Origin: Cytobacillus firmus | GTDB lineage: Bacteria > Bacillota > Bacilli > Bacillales > Cytobacillaceae | Assembly: GCF_023657595.1 (NCBI RefSeq) | Contig: NZ_CP098323.1 | Coordinates: 2,752,001-2,816,000, forward strand | DNA: 64,000 nt | Direction of reading: 5' to 3' | Shown: positions 41,314-51,068 of the stretch, piece by piece | Numbering within the stretch: position 1 is the first letter of the stretch | How the letters are laid out: each line of letters begins with the position of its first letter | The notes under the pieces: generated by a model | The model's input: the letters and a program-made list of their open reading frames with translations, nothing else | Told to the model about the DNA's origin: nothing | Databases searched by the model: none | Program-made: the position numbers and the translations under genes

Positions 41314-43077
41314 TCAATCATCTTCAAATAATTTTTCTCCCCGGTGGAGGCGCATGGCAATTTGTGCTGTATGCGGCATTTCTCTCGCAGTTGGGGCATG
41401 GCCTGCCAGATAACGTGTTACTGCAAGGATCAATGTTTCCTGTGCATACCTGGCAAGCTCTGAATCCTCTTTTTCCCAATGATCGTGTTCGACCATTGCT
41501 GCTTCATACATTTGAAATGAGTGAAACTCTGCATCCTCTCTTAGTAAAGCGTGACCGAGCGTATTGAAGAGTTCGCTTTTATCACCGCCGCGTGCCAGGT
41601 AATTCACTACCCATCTTGCTGATTCCGCAACCTGCTGCTGTTGATTCATCATCTCCAACAATTCTGAAGGACTTTGCGGTTCAGTTTCCACATCCTTTGG
41701 TTCCGGCCTTCTGGCGGATGGTGTATTGAGAAAACGATCAAGATACACACTCATTGCTCCATGGAAAACAGCCCGGGTCAATTCAGGTGTAGCAGAGCGG
41801 CGCAGCGATTCGTGTACAGCATGTGCGTGGGTAAAAGTATGAAGTACAGTGATCCAATCCCTGAAATCATTTTGCACATGGAAGCGGGAAATCCGATCAG
41901 CAGCCGCTAAAGTTACGAGCTGGGCTAACCGGGAAGGAGTGACGCCGTTTTTAAGTGCATCCATCATCATATTTACCGTTTTAATAGGGTTATCTGATAA
42001 AATTTGTTCAACCAAGGCTGGTTCATCTATACCAGCGTCCCCTCGTGATGAGACATCAGCAAGGATATCAGGTAATTCCCGGAACGCCTCCTTTAAGGGT
42101 TTGACCAGGTTCACAGGTGATTGCCAGCTATGGGATTCTTCACTGCGGGACACATCGCCGATACCGGGGAGCAAGGATGATAATACATAGGACCGGTGCT
42201 CAATACCAATCTGATTTAAAATTTCAAATGCTTTATTATTAAAATCAAGAGTATGACCTGTGTTTACATAAAAATGATCCGTGACCGCTGTCATCATCAT
42301 GTCAGCAAGCTGCTCGTCCGAGAATCCCGATTGTACCGCGGTCAATAGCACCCGCTCAGCTCCCTGTGAATCCCGCACCTCCACACAATGACGATACCAT
42401 TCTGATAATTGTTCGAATGATTGGGTATTCTTTTCATTTGATACAGGAAGGGATCCAAGTAAAAAGCGTGTTCCCATGCCGGAACTTTCCCGTGCAACAT
42501 GAACCAGGCCTTGAAACAGCGCTAAAACCTGCCCAGTTTTATCTAATTTGGGCAATACATTGGTCATGGCTGTTAAAATCGTTAATCCCGATCCCCATCC
42601 GCTCCTCCGATGTGTTGTTCCGAATTCGACGCCGATTTTTGCTATCTCTGTCGCTGGAAAACCAGCTTCCATCAATCCGACAACTGATTTGGCGATGACA
42701 AGACTAATATTTTGCTCAAGGCCGTCACGTAATCGCTGCCTTAATTTTTCGATTGTCACCTTATTAAACGGAACTGGATAAACCCAAACCTCATCCCCGT
42801 TAATCTCGACGGGATAAGTAGGGACATCATCTGCCCATGGATCCAAGGTTCCGCCGCTTTTTATATCAAAGCGGGCATGATGCCAGTGACACGTCAAAAT
42901 CCCATCACATAGGCTTCCGGTATGGAGGGGAAAGCCCATATGCGGACAGCGGTTATCCACCGCATAGACTTGTTTTTCGTAAACAAATACAGCAATTGCA
43001 TGACTTCCACCTTTAATAACCTTTGCCCCTTCATCTTCAAGCGTTTTTAATGAACCGGCATAAATCAATTCTGACAA
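41314..43077 (-). CDS. Rieske [2Fe-2S] protein fused to a large helical domain
   Basis: About 587 residues. The first 105 residues are a Rieske ferredoxin domain: NRCPHMGFPLHTG and TCHWHHARFD supply the Cys-x-His and Cys-x2-His ligands, with the GSLCDG loop. The other 480 residues are mainly helical and carry no domain I can name. HTFTHAHAVHE and the terminal SFQMYEAAMVEHDHWEKE segments are rich in His and could bind metal. No reductase or oxygenase alpha subunit is next to it. The likely start is the TTG at 43077 with AGGGAG 10 nt upstream. An ATG at 43104 precedes that site. Confidence 0.8.
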   Translation of the reverse strand: MSELIYAGSLKTLEDEGAKVIKGGSHAIAVFVYEKQVYAVDNRCPHMGFPLHTGSLCDGILTCHWHHARFDIKSGGTLDPWADDVPTYPVEINGDEVWVYPVPFNKVTIEKLRQRLRDGLEQNISLVIAKSVVGLMEAGFPATEIAKIGVEFGTTHRRSGWGSGLTILTAMTNVLPKLDKTGQVLALFQGLVHVARESSGMGTRFLLGSLPVSNEKNTQSFEQLSEWYRHCVEVRDSQGAERVLLTAVQSGFSDEQLADMMMTAVTDHFYVNTGHTLDFNNKAFEILNQIGIEHRSYVLSSLLPGIGDVSRSEESHSWQSPVNLVKPLKEAFRELPDILADVSSRGDAGIDEPALVEQILSDNPIKTVNMMMDALKNGVTPSRLAQLVTLAAADRISRFHVQNDFRDWITVLHTFTHAHAVHESLRRSATPELTRAVFHGAMSVYLDRFLNTPSARRPEPKDVETEPQSPSELLEMMNQQQQVAESARWVVNYLARGGDKSELFNTLGHALLREDAEFHSFQMYEAAMVEHDHWEKEDSELARYAQETLILAVTRYLAGHAPTAREMPHTAQIAMRLHRGEKLFEDD

Positions 43078-43104
43078 TGGTATCACTCTCCCTAAAGAAT
43101 TCAT

Positions 43105-43446
43105 AAAAGATTTACAATAACTGTTATCTATTATTTTATATTATTGATGGAATACAGGAATCCTTCATAGGTGTGGACTTTTTTCATCCAAAAGTCTGAG
43201 AATCTACCCAAAAACAAAGGTTAACATCGGTATGCTCTCCCTTCCAATGACCATTCATATATTGATAATCTTATGAATCTGAATCGCCTCTTGGTTATTC
43301 AGCTGTTTTTGAATTGCCTCCTCTCACAACGACTATGACAGGTAACCTTCAATTCTGAATTTATTACACAGATTATAAGCAATAGTGTTATCAGATACGT
43401 TCTTAAAGTAACCTGTCCCGTTAACCCGTTAACTAAAGAAGAAAAT
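43105..43446. other. Intergenic stretch, no gene seen
   Basis: About 340 nt. GACAGGTAAC near 43337 and AGTAACCTGTC near 43407 form distant inverted arms, resembling the ACAGGTA/TACCTGT palindrome at 21868. GTTAACCC occurs twice in tandem near 43420. Nothing coding is supported. Confidence 0.35.
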
Positions 43447-43914
43447 CTACTTTACTTCTATGGCAAATGCATAATTAGCATCTCCAGTAGATGTGTTCTC
43501 TTTCTTTTCATCCATCCACCATGCTCCATATGAATAGTAATAAATCCCTTTTTGGGCAGGCGCTGTGAAATGATTGTTACTTATTTCAACTTCCGATTCT
43601 TCAGAGCTGCTTATTTGCAGAACATGAATTTTATTTGGTTTTGGTTCATATTCCATAATAAAAGCTACACTTTCACCAGGACTTACTTCAATTGGTTCAC
43701 TTTCTTCCAAAAGCTCGATTAATCCAGCTTTATCCACACATTCGGCTTGACCTTTTGTCGACCAGCAATAGGTTCCAAGTATAGTTTCGAATCTTTCGTT
43801 ATCCACCTCTATAAAGGCTTTAGGTGGCTTAGGCTCTTCTTGAGTCACACCATTATTTGTACACCCAGTGATGATTAAACCAAAGAGAGCTATAATATGG
43901 TACCTTTTCTTCAT
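43447..43914 (-). CDS. Putative lipoprotein of unknown function
   Basis: 155 residues. MKKRYHIIALFGLIITGC is a type II signal peptide with lipobox ITGC, so the mature protein is anchored outside the membrane at Cys18. The remainder is a beta-rich domain of about 130 residues with one Cys pair candidate (GTYCWSTKGQAECVDKAG) and a C-terminal YYYSYGAWWMDEKKE segment. I recognise no family beyond generic Bacillus lipoproteins. GGAGGAAACAATC precedes the ATG. Confidence 0.8.
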   Translation of the reverse strand: MKKRYHIIALFGLIITGCTNNGVTQEEPKPPKAFIEVDNERFETILGTYCWSTKGQAECVDKAGLIELLEESEPIEVSPGESVAFIMEYEPKPNKIHVLQISSSEESEVEISNNHFTAPAQKGIYYYSYGAWWMDEKKENTSTGDANYAFAIEVK

Positions 43915-44234
43915 GATTGTTTCCTCCTAAAAAAGAATTATTATTGAATTACTCTCTAGGTTCTTTTGTTAAATATCTCCATCTGCGTTTTCTATACTGT
44001 CGGTTTACCCTCCTGCTCTGCCTTTGACCCCTCTCTGAATATACACTTACTTTCACAAATTAAATGAAATGGCTGTAAAACCCTTTGCTTCGCAGCCCAA
44101 CGCAAAAAATCATACACATTTGAATGTAAATCTGCATAACCAAGTCGGTGTTTCAGTTACCTTTATCGAATAATCGAATAAATATATGCACCAAGAGTAC
44201 ACTACATATAAAACTAATGTGGGGTTTTACAAAC

Positions 44235-44711
44235 ATGAAACAGATTATTCTCTGGTCACTCTTGATATTGCCTTGGGCGTCCTTGTTCTTTTTAAAAATG
44301 GATACTGTACGCAGGTACATGCCTGTTGCTCTATTTATGACCGTTATTCATACCTTGGCATATCAGGCGGCTTATCATTACGGATGGTGGAAAGAGGCAG
44401 GTTCCAGTCTGTTCGGATGGGATAAAGTCGTACCGGTTCCTTGGGTGTATGGAGCATATTTAGTTATAGTTATCTGGGTATTCCACTTTACTTTTAGGAA
44501 ATTTTGGTTGTATATGACTGTCAATATACTTTTGGACGGATCTTTTATGTACATTGTTTACCCGGTATGGCAACGAATGGGGCTTGTTTCGAGTGAATCG
44601 ACTTTGTCTACAATAGCTATTGTTGCTATGATGGTCAGTTTTGCGTTCATCCTCTATCTGTATCAATTGTGGCAGGAAGAAGTGTTGGAACAGCCCAAAG
44701 TAAATAAATGA
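44235..44711 (+). CDS. Integral membrane protein, CBO0543-like
   Basis: 158 residues with five hydrophobic helices (for example IILWSLLILPWASLFFL, VYGAYLVIVIWVFHFTF, IAIVAMMVSFAFILYLYQLW). The organisation resembles the CBO0543-type membrane proteins that occur in several copies in Bacillus. A better-matching member follows 500 nt downstream. The ATG at 44235 starts right before the first helix. The binding site GTGGGG is weak. Function unknown. Confidence 0.7.
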   Translation: MKQIILWSLLILPWASLFFLKMDTVRRYMPVALFMTVIHTLAYQAAYHYGWWKEAGSSLFGWDKVVPVPWVYGAYLVIVIWVFHFTFRKFWLYMTVNILLDGSFMYIVYPVWQRMGLVSSESTLSTIAIVAMMVSFAFILYLYQLWQEEVLEQPKVNK

Positions 44712-45205
44712 CCAAGAACTGACTTGACGTCCCATTCATAGGGGAAAGGAAAGCAAAGCACCTGAAAACAGGGAGATTTCCGAGTCGAATACTTGTACAC
44801 GCTGATTTCACAATCATTAAGCTTGTTCAACAGACTCTACGAAGCCTTTAACAGATCTTTCATTGGTTTGGCCTGCTTTATTTGGTCTTTTTTTGCAGTG
44901 CAATAGCATATGAATTCTACTGTAAATCAAATGATACTCCTTGCTTATACCTCTAATTATGATAAGGTTCCCCACGATTATTCATAAACTGATTTGTTAA
45001 ATTAATGTCCGATTCTTTCCCTAACCCCTTTGTGAAAAGCCACATAAAAGGGAACTCTGATCATTGGCTGAACCTAAAAATGTATGCATTAGATGGTTAA
45101 TAGTATCCTCCTTATATTTCCCATATTGTTTACTTAACTAATGTTCGAATGTCCTAAGTATAATCACCTGCATCAGAGATAACCTATATTATAGAGGTGC
45201 TAAAC
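44712..45205. other. Intergenic stretch, no gene seen
   Basis: About 490 nt between two membrane-protein genes. It is AT-rich with stops in all frames. I found no strong hairpin, operator or coding remnant, only AGAGGTGC just before the downstream start. Confidence 0.4.
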
Positions 45206-45694
45206 ATGGGTAGAAAATTTGAAAAAAACCTTATAAAATTGCTTTATTTTTTTGGTATTAGTTCCTTTATTTACTTAATTAAAAAACCTCTTGCAAAGGA
45301 CTGGCTCCTTGTTTTCTTTATAAAAAGTTATTATGCATCATTGGTAGATCAACTAGTTGTAAATAAAGGTTACGTTAAATATCCCACCCGATTTCCAAAA
45401 CAAGTTAAAACAAGTTTGGTTTTTGATTACATTCTTTTCCCAATTTCTTGTGTTTTTTATAATCAACTGACTAAGGATTCTCGCATCCTTCATTGCCTTT
45501 TAAAAGTTCTGTATTTCAGTGTACCGATGACTATTACTGAGCTATGGTTAGAAAGAAATACACAGCTTGTTAAATATAAAAAGGGATGGAATTGGAAAAC
45601 TACTTTCTATTCGCTTTCTTTTTCCTTCTTATTGGTCAGATTTTCAATGTCTGTTATAAGGAGTCTCTTCAATAATAAATACGATTTTTCTTAA
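45206..45694 (+). CDS. CBO0543-family membrane protein
   Basis: 162 residues. The order is a basic N-terminus, helix FFGISSFIYLI, then DWLLVFFIKSYYASLVDQLVV and two or three further helices, ending in MTITELWLERNTQLVKYKKGW and a last helix. The ELWLER-x-T-x-L-x-x-YKKGW segment is a marker of CBO0543 proteins. The ATG at 45206 has AGAGGTG 7 nt upstream. GTG 45197 is inside that site. Function unknown, common in spore formers. Confidence 0.82.
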   Translation: MGRKFEKNLIKLLYFFGISSFIYLIKKPLAKDWLLVFFIKSYYASLVDQLVVNKGYVKYPTRFPKQVKTSLVFDYILFPISCVFYNQLTKDSRILHCLLKVLYFSVPMTITELWLERNTQLVKYKKGWNWKTTFYSLSFSFLLVRFSMSVIRSLFNNKYDFS

Positions 45695-45759
45695 GATGGA
45701 GGTTCTTAATCAACAAGAGAGTAAAAAGGATAAGGCATTTCTCCTTCCTTTCGTATTTT

Positions 45760-45795
45760 AAGTTCAACCAGATATTTCTGGTTGAACTTTTTTTT
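45760..45795 (+). terminator. Terminator of the CBO0543 gene
   Basis: AAGTTCAACCAG pairs with CTGGTTGAACTT around ATATTT, followed by eight T's. Confidence 0.9.
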
Positions 45796-45967
45796 AGATA
45801 CAAGAAAAAAGACCGCCGCAACAATCATCCACAGCCATCACAATAAATGAATTCCTCCACTGTATGTATATTCCAACCATTAATTTTAAAAAACATTAAA
45901 GAATGTTTCCCTCCTATTTTGGAACAATACAATTGATTGTGCGAAAGAATAAGGAGGTTAATTAGAA

Positions 45968-46213
45968 ATGGATAATCAAAAATTAGCTGATCATGAGTCA
46001 TTGGATCTACATGAAGTTATAAATTTTAAAACCCTTTGCTTAGCGAAATCAAAACTAATGCAAGGACTGGTATTTGATAATGATTTAAGAGCATTAATGC
46101 AAAAAGATGTTGAACAATCCATTCAAGCGCTTGGAGAATTACAGGCAGTTTATCAACGCGCACCTTTTGAAGCTCCTGTTCCTCAAAACCGGCCAACACC
46201 AATAGTAAATTGA
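45968..46213 (+). CDS. yraG: Spore coat-type protein, YraG-like
   Basis: 81 residues. [21 protein letters not shown] and the following [18 protein letters not shown] form one half of a CotF-like helical bundle. Size, order and neighbours match B. subtilis yraG, first of yraG-yraF-adhB-yraE-yraD. AAGGAGG precedes the ATG. Expected to be made late in sporulation in the mother cell, but I could not pick out a sigma-K or sigma-G promoter. AAACATT/AATGTTT at 45892-45909 is a small palindrome upstream. Confidence 0.85.
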   Translation: MDNQKLADHESLDLHEVINFKTLCLAKSKLMQGLVFDNDLRALMQKDVEQSIQALGELQAVYQRAPFEAPVPQNRPTPIVN

Positions 46214-46229
46214 AAAGGAGGAAAATTCA

Positions 46230-46598
46230 TTGAATAATGACTATTTAGACCCTATAAACTCGCTACACGTACCAGAGCTGGCAGATACCACATTTGCGAT
46301 GGATTTACTTCTTCGTGCCAAAGAAGGTGTCCGCAATATTGCTGTAGCATTAACAGAGTCCGCATCACCTGATGTCAGAAACCTCTTACGAAAACAGTTA
46401 ATGCAAGGGATTGCCATGCACCAAGAAGTTACAGAACTAATGATTAATAAAAAATGGTTCCATCCTTACGAACTAAGTGAACAGTATAAACTAGATCAAC
46501 TCTCTGCCAACAATACATTGATGATTGGCAAAATGAATCTATTTCCCGTTGAGACCAATAGAAAAGGTATGTTTGACCGGACACCTGATGATCACTAA
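46230..46598 (+). CDS. yraF: Spore coat CotF-domain protein, YraF-like
   Basis: 122 residues, Coat_F helical domain: [28 protein letters not shown] (over two helices) and [27 protein letters not shown] are the family core, the ferritin-like LxxAKxGxRN motif included. TTG start with AAAGGAGG upstream. It follows yraG by 16 nt, and yraD downstream is its paralogue, so the cluster holds two short (E/G) and two long (F/D) coat-type proteins around the dehydrogenase. Confidence 0.88.
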   Translation: MNNDYLDPINSLHVPELADTTFAMDLLLRAKEGVRNIAVALTESASPDVRNLLRKQLMQGIAMHQEVTELMINKKWFHPYELSEQYKLDQLSANNTLMIGKMNLFPVETNRKGMFDRTPDDH

Positions 46599-46616
46599 CA
46601 CTGGAGGCTGTAACCA

Positions 46617-47753
46617 ATGAAGGCAGTAACATATCAAGGTATTAAAAATGTTGTAGTCAAAGACGTCCCAGATCCAAAGATTGAAAAACCAGATGACATG
46701 ATTATTAAAGTAACGAGTACAGCTATATGTGGGTCTGATTTACATTTAATCCATGGAATGATTCCAAATATGCAGGAAGACTATATTATCGGTCATGAAC
46801 CGATGGGAATTGTTGAAGAGGTTGGACCAAATGTTACGAAAGTAAAAAAAGGGGATCGTGTTATTATTCCTTTTAACATTGCCTGCGGGGAATGCATTTA
46901 TTGTAAAAACCATTTGGAAAGCCAATGTGATAATTCTAATGATAATGGTGATATGGGGGCGTATTTCGGATACTCGGGAACGACTGGCGGTTATCCAGGC
47001 GGGCAAGCTGAATATTTACGTGTTCCCTTTGCCAATTTCACTCACTTTAAGATTCCAGAAACCTGTGAAGAACCAGATGAAAAATTATCCGTTATCGCTG
47101 ACGCTATGACCACTGGTTTTTGGAGTGTTGACAATGCAGGTGTAAAGGCCGGAGATACAGTTATTGTATTTGGCTGCGGTCCAGTTGGTCTTTTTGCTCA
47201 AAAATTCTGCTGGTTAAAAGGGGCAAAGCGAGTAATTGCCGTTGATTATGTCAATTATCGCCTGCAGCACGCCAAGCGCACCAACAAAGTAGAAATTGTT
47301 AACTTTGAGGACCATGAGAATGTAGGAAATTATCTTAAGGAAATTACCAAAGGCGGGGCAGATGTTGTTATTGACGCTGTTGGTATGGACGGTAAAATGA
47401 CTGATATGGAGTTCCTTGCGAGCGGAATGAAGCTTCAAGGGGGAGCATTAAGTGCGTTTATAATGGCTTCACAAGCAGTACGTAAAGGCGGGACAATTCA
47501 AGTAACTGGCGTTTACGGCGGCAGATATAATGGTTTCCCTCTTGGAGATATTATGCAGCGAAATATCAATATCCGCTCCGGTCAAGCTCCTGTCATCCAC
47601 TATATGCCATACATGTTTGAATTGGTAACAACTGGTAAGATCGACCCGAGCGATGTAGTAAGTCATGTCCTTCCTCTTAGTGAAGCAAAACATGGCTATG
47701 AGATTTTTGACACAAAAATGGACGAATGTATTAAAGTCGTGTTGAAACCTTAA
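46617..47753 (+). CDS. adhB: Zinc-dependent alcohol dehydrogenase AdhB
   Basis: 378 residues of the medium-chain dehydrogenase family. CGSDLHLIHG with the catalytic-zinc Cys, GHEPMGIVEEVG with His-Glu, the structural-zinc cysteines in CGECIYCKNHLESQC, and VFGCGPVGLFAQKF as the Rossmann NAD loop. It groups with the formaldehyde/glutathione-independent long type that has an insert near residue 270. In B. subtilis the same gene lies between coat genes, suggesting a spore-associated oxidoreductase. CTGGAGG precedes the ATG. Confidence 0.92.
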   Translation: MKAVTYQGIKNVVVKDVPDPKIEKPDDMIIKVTSTAICGSDLHLIHGMIPNMQEDYIIGHEPMGIVEEVGPNVTKVKKGDRVIIPFNIACGECIYCKNHLESQCDNSNDNGDMGAYFGYSGTTGGYPGGQAEYLRVPFANFTHFKIPETCEEPDEKLSVIADAMTTGFWSVDNAGVKAGDTVIVFGCGPVGLFAQKFCWLKGAKRVIAVDYVNYRLQHAKRTNKVEIVNFEDHENVGNYLKEITKGGADVVIDAVGMDGKMTDMEFLASGMKLQGGALSAFIMASQAVRKGGTIQVTGVYGGRYNGFPLGDIMQRNINIRSGQAPVIHYMPYMFELVTTGKIDPSDVVSHVLPLSEAKHGYEIFDTKMDECIKVVLKP

Positions 47754-47771
47754 GGAAGGAGGTATAAAAAA

Positions 47772-47966
47772 ATGAACTACGCCTTGCATGAAGTTCTTGA
47801 GGTCCATGAGATGGCTGCATTTAAGACTAATTGTCTAACTAAATCCAAAACGATGAAAGCGTTAGTTACAGATCAGCGATTAAAAGATATTATGCAGCAA
47901 GACATTGATTTATCTACGGTACAATTACAAGAATATGCTTCTATCCTTTCCAACGCTAAGCAGTAA
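47772..47966 (+). CDS. yraE: Spore coat-type protein, YraE-like
   Basis: 64 residues. ALHEVLEVHEMAAFKTNCLTKSKTM resembles the yraG product, then LKDIMQQDIDLSTVQLQEY. It is the short partner of the long coat-type gene that follows 18 nt later. AAGGAGG lies before the ATG. Function in the spore coat is inferred from the conserved cluster. Confidence 0.85.
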   Translation: MNYALHEVLEVHEMAAFKTNCLTKSKTMKALVTDQRLKDIMQQDIDLSTVQLQEYASILSNAKQ

Positions 47967-47984
47967 ATTAGGAGGTGAATGAAC

Positions 47985-48284
47985 ATGAATCCAATCATTG
48001 AAAATTTAACTGGCATGAACGCACTCTCTGATCAAGTGGTTGCAATGGATTTATTGATTGCAGCTAAGAGTGGAGTTAGAAATTTTGCCATGGCTGTTAC
48101 AGAATCAGGAACGCCCGAAATTAAAGAAATGCTCACTCGCCATTTAACGGAAGCTATTGATATGCATGAACAAGTTTCCTTATATATGGAAGAAAAAGGA
48201 TGGTATCATGCTTGGGATACAAACGAACAAATCAATTTAGATTTAAATAATATCGATACAGCATTGAACTTACCCTCTCTATAA
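47985..48284 (+). CDS. yraD: Spore coat CotF-domain protein, YraD-like
   Basis: About 99 residues. ALSDQVVAMDLLIAAKSGVRNFA and HLTEAIDMHEQVSLYMEEKGWYHAW match the Coat_F domain and the yraF product. GGAGG stands 9 nt before the ATG at 47985, whereas the ATG at 47979 is too close to it. Last gene of the coat/alcohol dehydrogenase cluster, followed by a strong hairpin. Confidence 0.87.
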   Translation: MNPIIENLTGMNALSDQVVAMDLLIAAKSGVRNFAMAVTESGTPEIKEMLTRHLTEAIDMHEQVSLYMEEKGWYHAWDTNEQINLDLNNIDTALNLPSL

Positions 48285-48292
48285 AAATAAAA

Positions 48293-48329
48293 TAGGAACA
48301 GTTTAGAATTACAACCTAAACTGTTCCTA
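48293..48329. repeat. Hairpin TAGGAACAGTTT/AAACTGTTCCTA, copy 1
   Basis: TAGGAACAGTTTAG pairs with CTAAACTGTTCCTA around a 9-nt loop, 8 nt after the coat cluster. There is no long T-run. The same 12-bp arms recur at 56100-56137 with a different loop, so this is a dispersed palindrome that may serve as an mRNA 3' end. Confidence 0.75.
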
Positions 48330-48414
48330 ACAAACCAAAAATGATTTAATATATAATCTTCCTCCTTTTGTGACCATAATTTTTTCACAATTACAAATTC
48401 GATTTTATTTATTA

Positions 48415-49509
48415 TTAAATGGCAGGAGCAGGAAATTCACCAATTTTCATACGAATTAAACTATAAGGTTTTTGTCGCAGGTCTTTTCCATAATGAAATC
48501 TTGCCTGCCGATGTAATTGGTTCACAATGACATATAAGTATTGATCCGGACCAATCGAAAAAGTATCCGGCCATAAAATTCTCGGGTCATGTGCGATGGT
48601 TTCCATTGTGCCATTTGGCAATATCTTTCGAATACTGTTGTTTTCATAGTCTCCGGCATAAATGGTTCCTTTTGCATCAGTAATCATTCCATCAGAAGCA
48701 CCTTTTTCTCCCCAGTACTCCACCTGATAAGGTAAATCCATGTCCGGTATATTTCTGTCTCTCAGGGCTTCTGTTGGGATCGAGAACAGATGACGGCTTG
48801 TAAGTGGACAAAAAAATAATACCTTTCCATCGGGAGAAATCGCAATACCGTCAGACGCCAATCTAAATGGAGATGTGGAACCATCTTTGTTTCGGTTCAT
48901 TAAGATTTCACCTTCTACTTTCGGTAAAAAATAAGGATCGGGTGAAGTTGAATTTGCTCCATTTAACCGTCTAAACGCGTTTCCATTTTCTAAATCTACA
49001 ACGATAATAGCTCCGGGTCCTTTGGAAGATGAATCCGTTATATAGGCATAACCTGCTTTTCCAACACGAAAGTCAAATCGGACATCATTCAGATAAGTTG
49101 TTGGCAGGACTACATCCTCTGTAAAGGTATATACGCTTCTAATTGTATTGGTTTTTAAATCAACAGCGACTAATTTTGCCCCACCTTTAATTGGTGCAGA
49201 AAAATTGGGTGCCGCTGTATCCAATACCCAAAGCGTTCCCCTTCCATCCGCAACTACACTTTGGACACTGATGAAAGTCATTCTGATATTCCCGGGGTTA
49301 ACCAAATTGGTTTGTAAGTTAGGATAAGCCTGCAATTCACCCTCAACAATTTCGGCAACCGTAAATTTAACATCGTCTCCCCATTTCGGAAAACAAATGA
49401 AAATACGACCAGTTTCCGAAACACTAACACCTGTAGGCATAGCCCCATAAAATGTATGAACTAGTTCTAACTTACCGAAATATTTTTCACTAGGCAGCAT
49501 AGGTTTCAT
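48415..49509 (-). CDS. Major royal jelly/yellow-family protein
   Basis: 364 residues, a six-bladed propeller of the MRJP/yellow family (L-dopachrome tautomerase-related in bacteria). LVHTFYGAMPTGVSVSETGRIFICFP opens the first blade, TLWVLDTAAPNF and DVRFDFRVGKAGYAYITDSS are conserved blocks, and DGMITDAKGTIYAGDYENNSI comes late. No signal peptide is seen, so it is probably cytoplasmic. The biochemical role in bacteria is unknown. The ATG at 49509 follows GAGGAGGATAAC. An ATG at 49527 would place that site inside the gene. Confidence 0.85.
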   Translation of the reverse strand: MKPMLPSEKYFGKLELVHTFYGAMPTGVSVSETGRIFICFPKWGDDVKFTVAEIVEGELQAYPNLQTNLVNPGNIRMTFISVQSVVADGRGTLWVLDTAAPNFSAPIKGGAKLVAVDLKTNTIRSVYTFTEDVVLPTTYLNDVRFDFRVGKAGYAYITDSSSKGPGAIIVVDLENGNAFRRLNGANSTSPDPYFLPKVEGEILMNRNKDGSTSPFRLASDGIAISPDGKVLFFCPLTSRHLFSIPTEALRDRNIPDMDLPYQVEYWGEKGASDGMITDAKGTIYAGDYENNSIRKILPNGTMETIAHDPRILWPDTFSIGPDQYLYVIVNQLHRQARFHYGKDLRQKPYSLIRMKIGEFPAPAI

Positions 49510-49527
49510 GTTATCCTCCTCAGCCAT

Positions 49528-50138
49528 TTAAAACGGGATATCACCTATATATGATTTATACTTTTTCTAGTGCATGTTTTTTAACAAATTTTTCTAAACT
49601 AAAGATGATGGAATTGATTGTTTAAAATTTAAAAAGTCTTGTCGGAACTTCATATGCTTTCAGAGCAAATGACAAGTTTAAGAAATTCAGGTATCAAACA
49701 GCAACATCATCTGAGTACCCAGCTTCGCATTAAAGTATATAATTTTTTTACAAATACCACTCCCGATATTCAAGGATGGGATAATCTTTATAAAATATGT
49801 AAGATAATGCTGATCCAAAAAACGCAATAATAGCCTTAAAATTGTACCATCGCAAATTAGAAAGCCAATTTTTTATAGTCAGTTTCACGATTTATCATTA
49901 CCTCATTTTAAACATTAATAGGTTGGTCGCATAATATACCATTCCTATTCAAAATTTTTCTCATTAACCCAAAGAAGCAGACCAATTCAGTTGCGAAATG
50001 GACTGCTTCTTTGGGTGCTAATTTAATTTTTATACGCAAAAACCAGACCTATTACTTATTTTCTGAATTATGTTGTTTATTTGTTTATTAAAAGGCGATT
50101 TTTATTTACGGGTTTATAATAAAATCCCAAAATACACT
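49528..50138. other. Intergenic stretch with one strong hairpin
   Basis: ACCCAAAGAAGCAG (49967-49980) pairs with CTGCTTCTTTGGGT (50003-50016), likely the transcript end of the NmrA-like gene. A TTG-started 63-codon frame at 49639-49830 has no ribosome site or family resemblance. Nothing else is supported. Confidence 0.5.
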
Positions 50139-51002
50139 TTATTGGATACTTTGAACGATTTGAGATAATCCTTCGCTAAGTGGTGCAGCAGGACGTCCAA
50201 GTAGTTTTTCAAAATCGCTGCTCTCGATTTCAAGTGTACCCTCTCGAATATCTTTCTGGATACCAACTAGAAAAGGAATGAGGAATTCTGGAACGCCAGC
50301 ACCCTTTATTGCCTCAGCATAGGAAGTATCATCAACCTGGTGTACTGGTACTTCCTTACCCAATACAACGCCAAGTGCAGAGGCAAACTCTTCCTGTGTA
50401 AATAACTTACCAGAGAGCTCATAGATAGTGTTTTCGTGCCCGTTACCAGCTAATACTGCTGCTGCGGCCTCTGCGTAATCCTGTTGCAGTGCCCAGCCAA
50501 CTTTTCCAGTTCCTGCAGATGTCACCCATGGTGCTCCTGCCAGTACACCTTGAATGCTTGAACTTTCATTCTCCAAGTACCAATTGTTACGCAAGAAAGA
50601 ATAAGGAATTCCTGTTTTCAAAATAGCTTCTTCCGTTGCCTTATGTGTTGGAGCAAGCATGTTTTTACTTTCCCTGGCGTCTGCAATGCTAGTATATACA
50701 ATAAATTTAACACCGGCACGCTCTGATGCAGCCACCGCATTTGTGTGCTGACGAATTCTTGTTTCATTGTCTCCATCCGCAGAAATGATCAATAAGCGAT
50801 CGATTCCTTTAAAAGCCGTATCTAAAGTTTCTGGACGGTCAAAATCTCCCTGGCGAACTTCTACTCCTCGAGTTTTTATTCCTTCTGCCTTCTCCGGATT
50901 CCGAACACTAACTGCAAGTTGATTTGCTGGAACAGTTTTCAACAATGCATCAACAATTTTGGAGCCCAATTTCCCTGTAGCTCCAGTTACTAACAATCTC
51001 AT
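50139..51002 (-). CDS. NmrA-like NAD(P)H-binding protein, QorB/YwnB-type
   Basis: 287 residues, atypical short-chain dehydrogenase. MRLLVTGATGKLGSKIVDAL is the dinucleotide loop. The usual active-site Tyr-x3-Lys is missing, since VYTSIADARESKN occupies that place. The C-terminal half resembles QorB/NmrA domains. Members sense redox state or reduce quinones. The ATG at 51002 has GGAATGGAAG close by. It is divergent from an Rrf2 regulator, and its promoter carries two tandem operator copies, so it is surely the regulator's target. Confidence 0.88.
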   Translation of the reverse strand: MRLLVTGATGKLGSKIVDALLKTVPANQLAVSVRNPEKAEGIKTRGVEVRQGDFDRPETLDTAFKGIDRLLIISADGDNETRIRQHTNAVAASERAGVKFIVYTSIADARESKNMLAPTHKATEEAILKTGIPYSFLRNNWYLENESSSIQGVLAGAPWVTSAGTGKVGWALQQDYAEAAAAVLAGNGHENTIYELSGKLFTQEEFASALGVVLGKEVPVHQVDDTSYAEAIKGAGVPEFLIPFLVGIQKDIREGTLEIESSDFEKLLGRPAAPLSEGLSQIVQSIQ

Positions 51003-51068
51003 CTTCCATTCCCCCCCAATTAAATTGTTTATCGTTACATCCTTCAATTACATAAAATTAAATTAACT

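Noticed and set aside
43337-43418. Long-range inverted repeat GACAGGT/ACCTGTC as a mobile element end
   Set aside because: Arms are only 7-10 bp, there is no transposase and no target duplication.
49639-49830. 63-codon plus-strand frame
   Set aside because: TTG start, no ribosome site, no recognisable motif.
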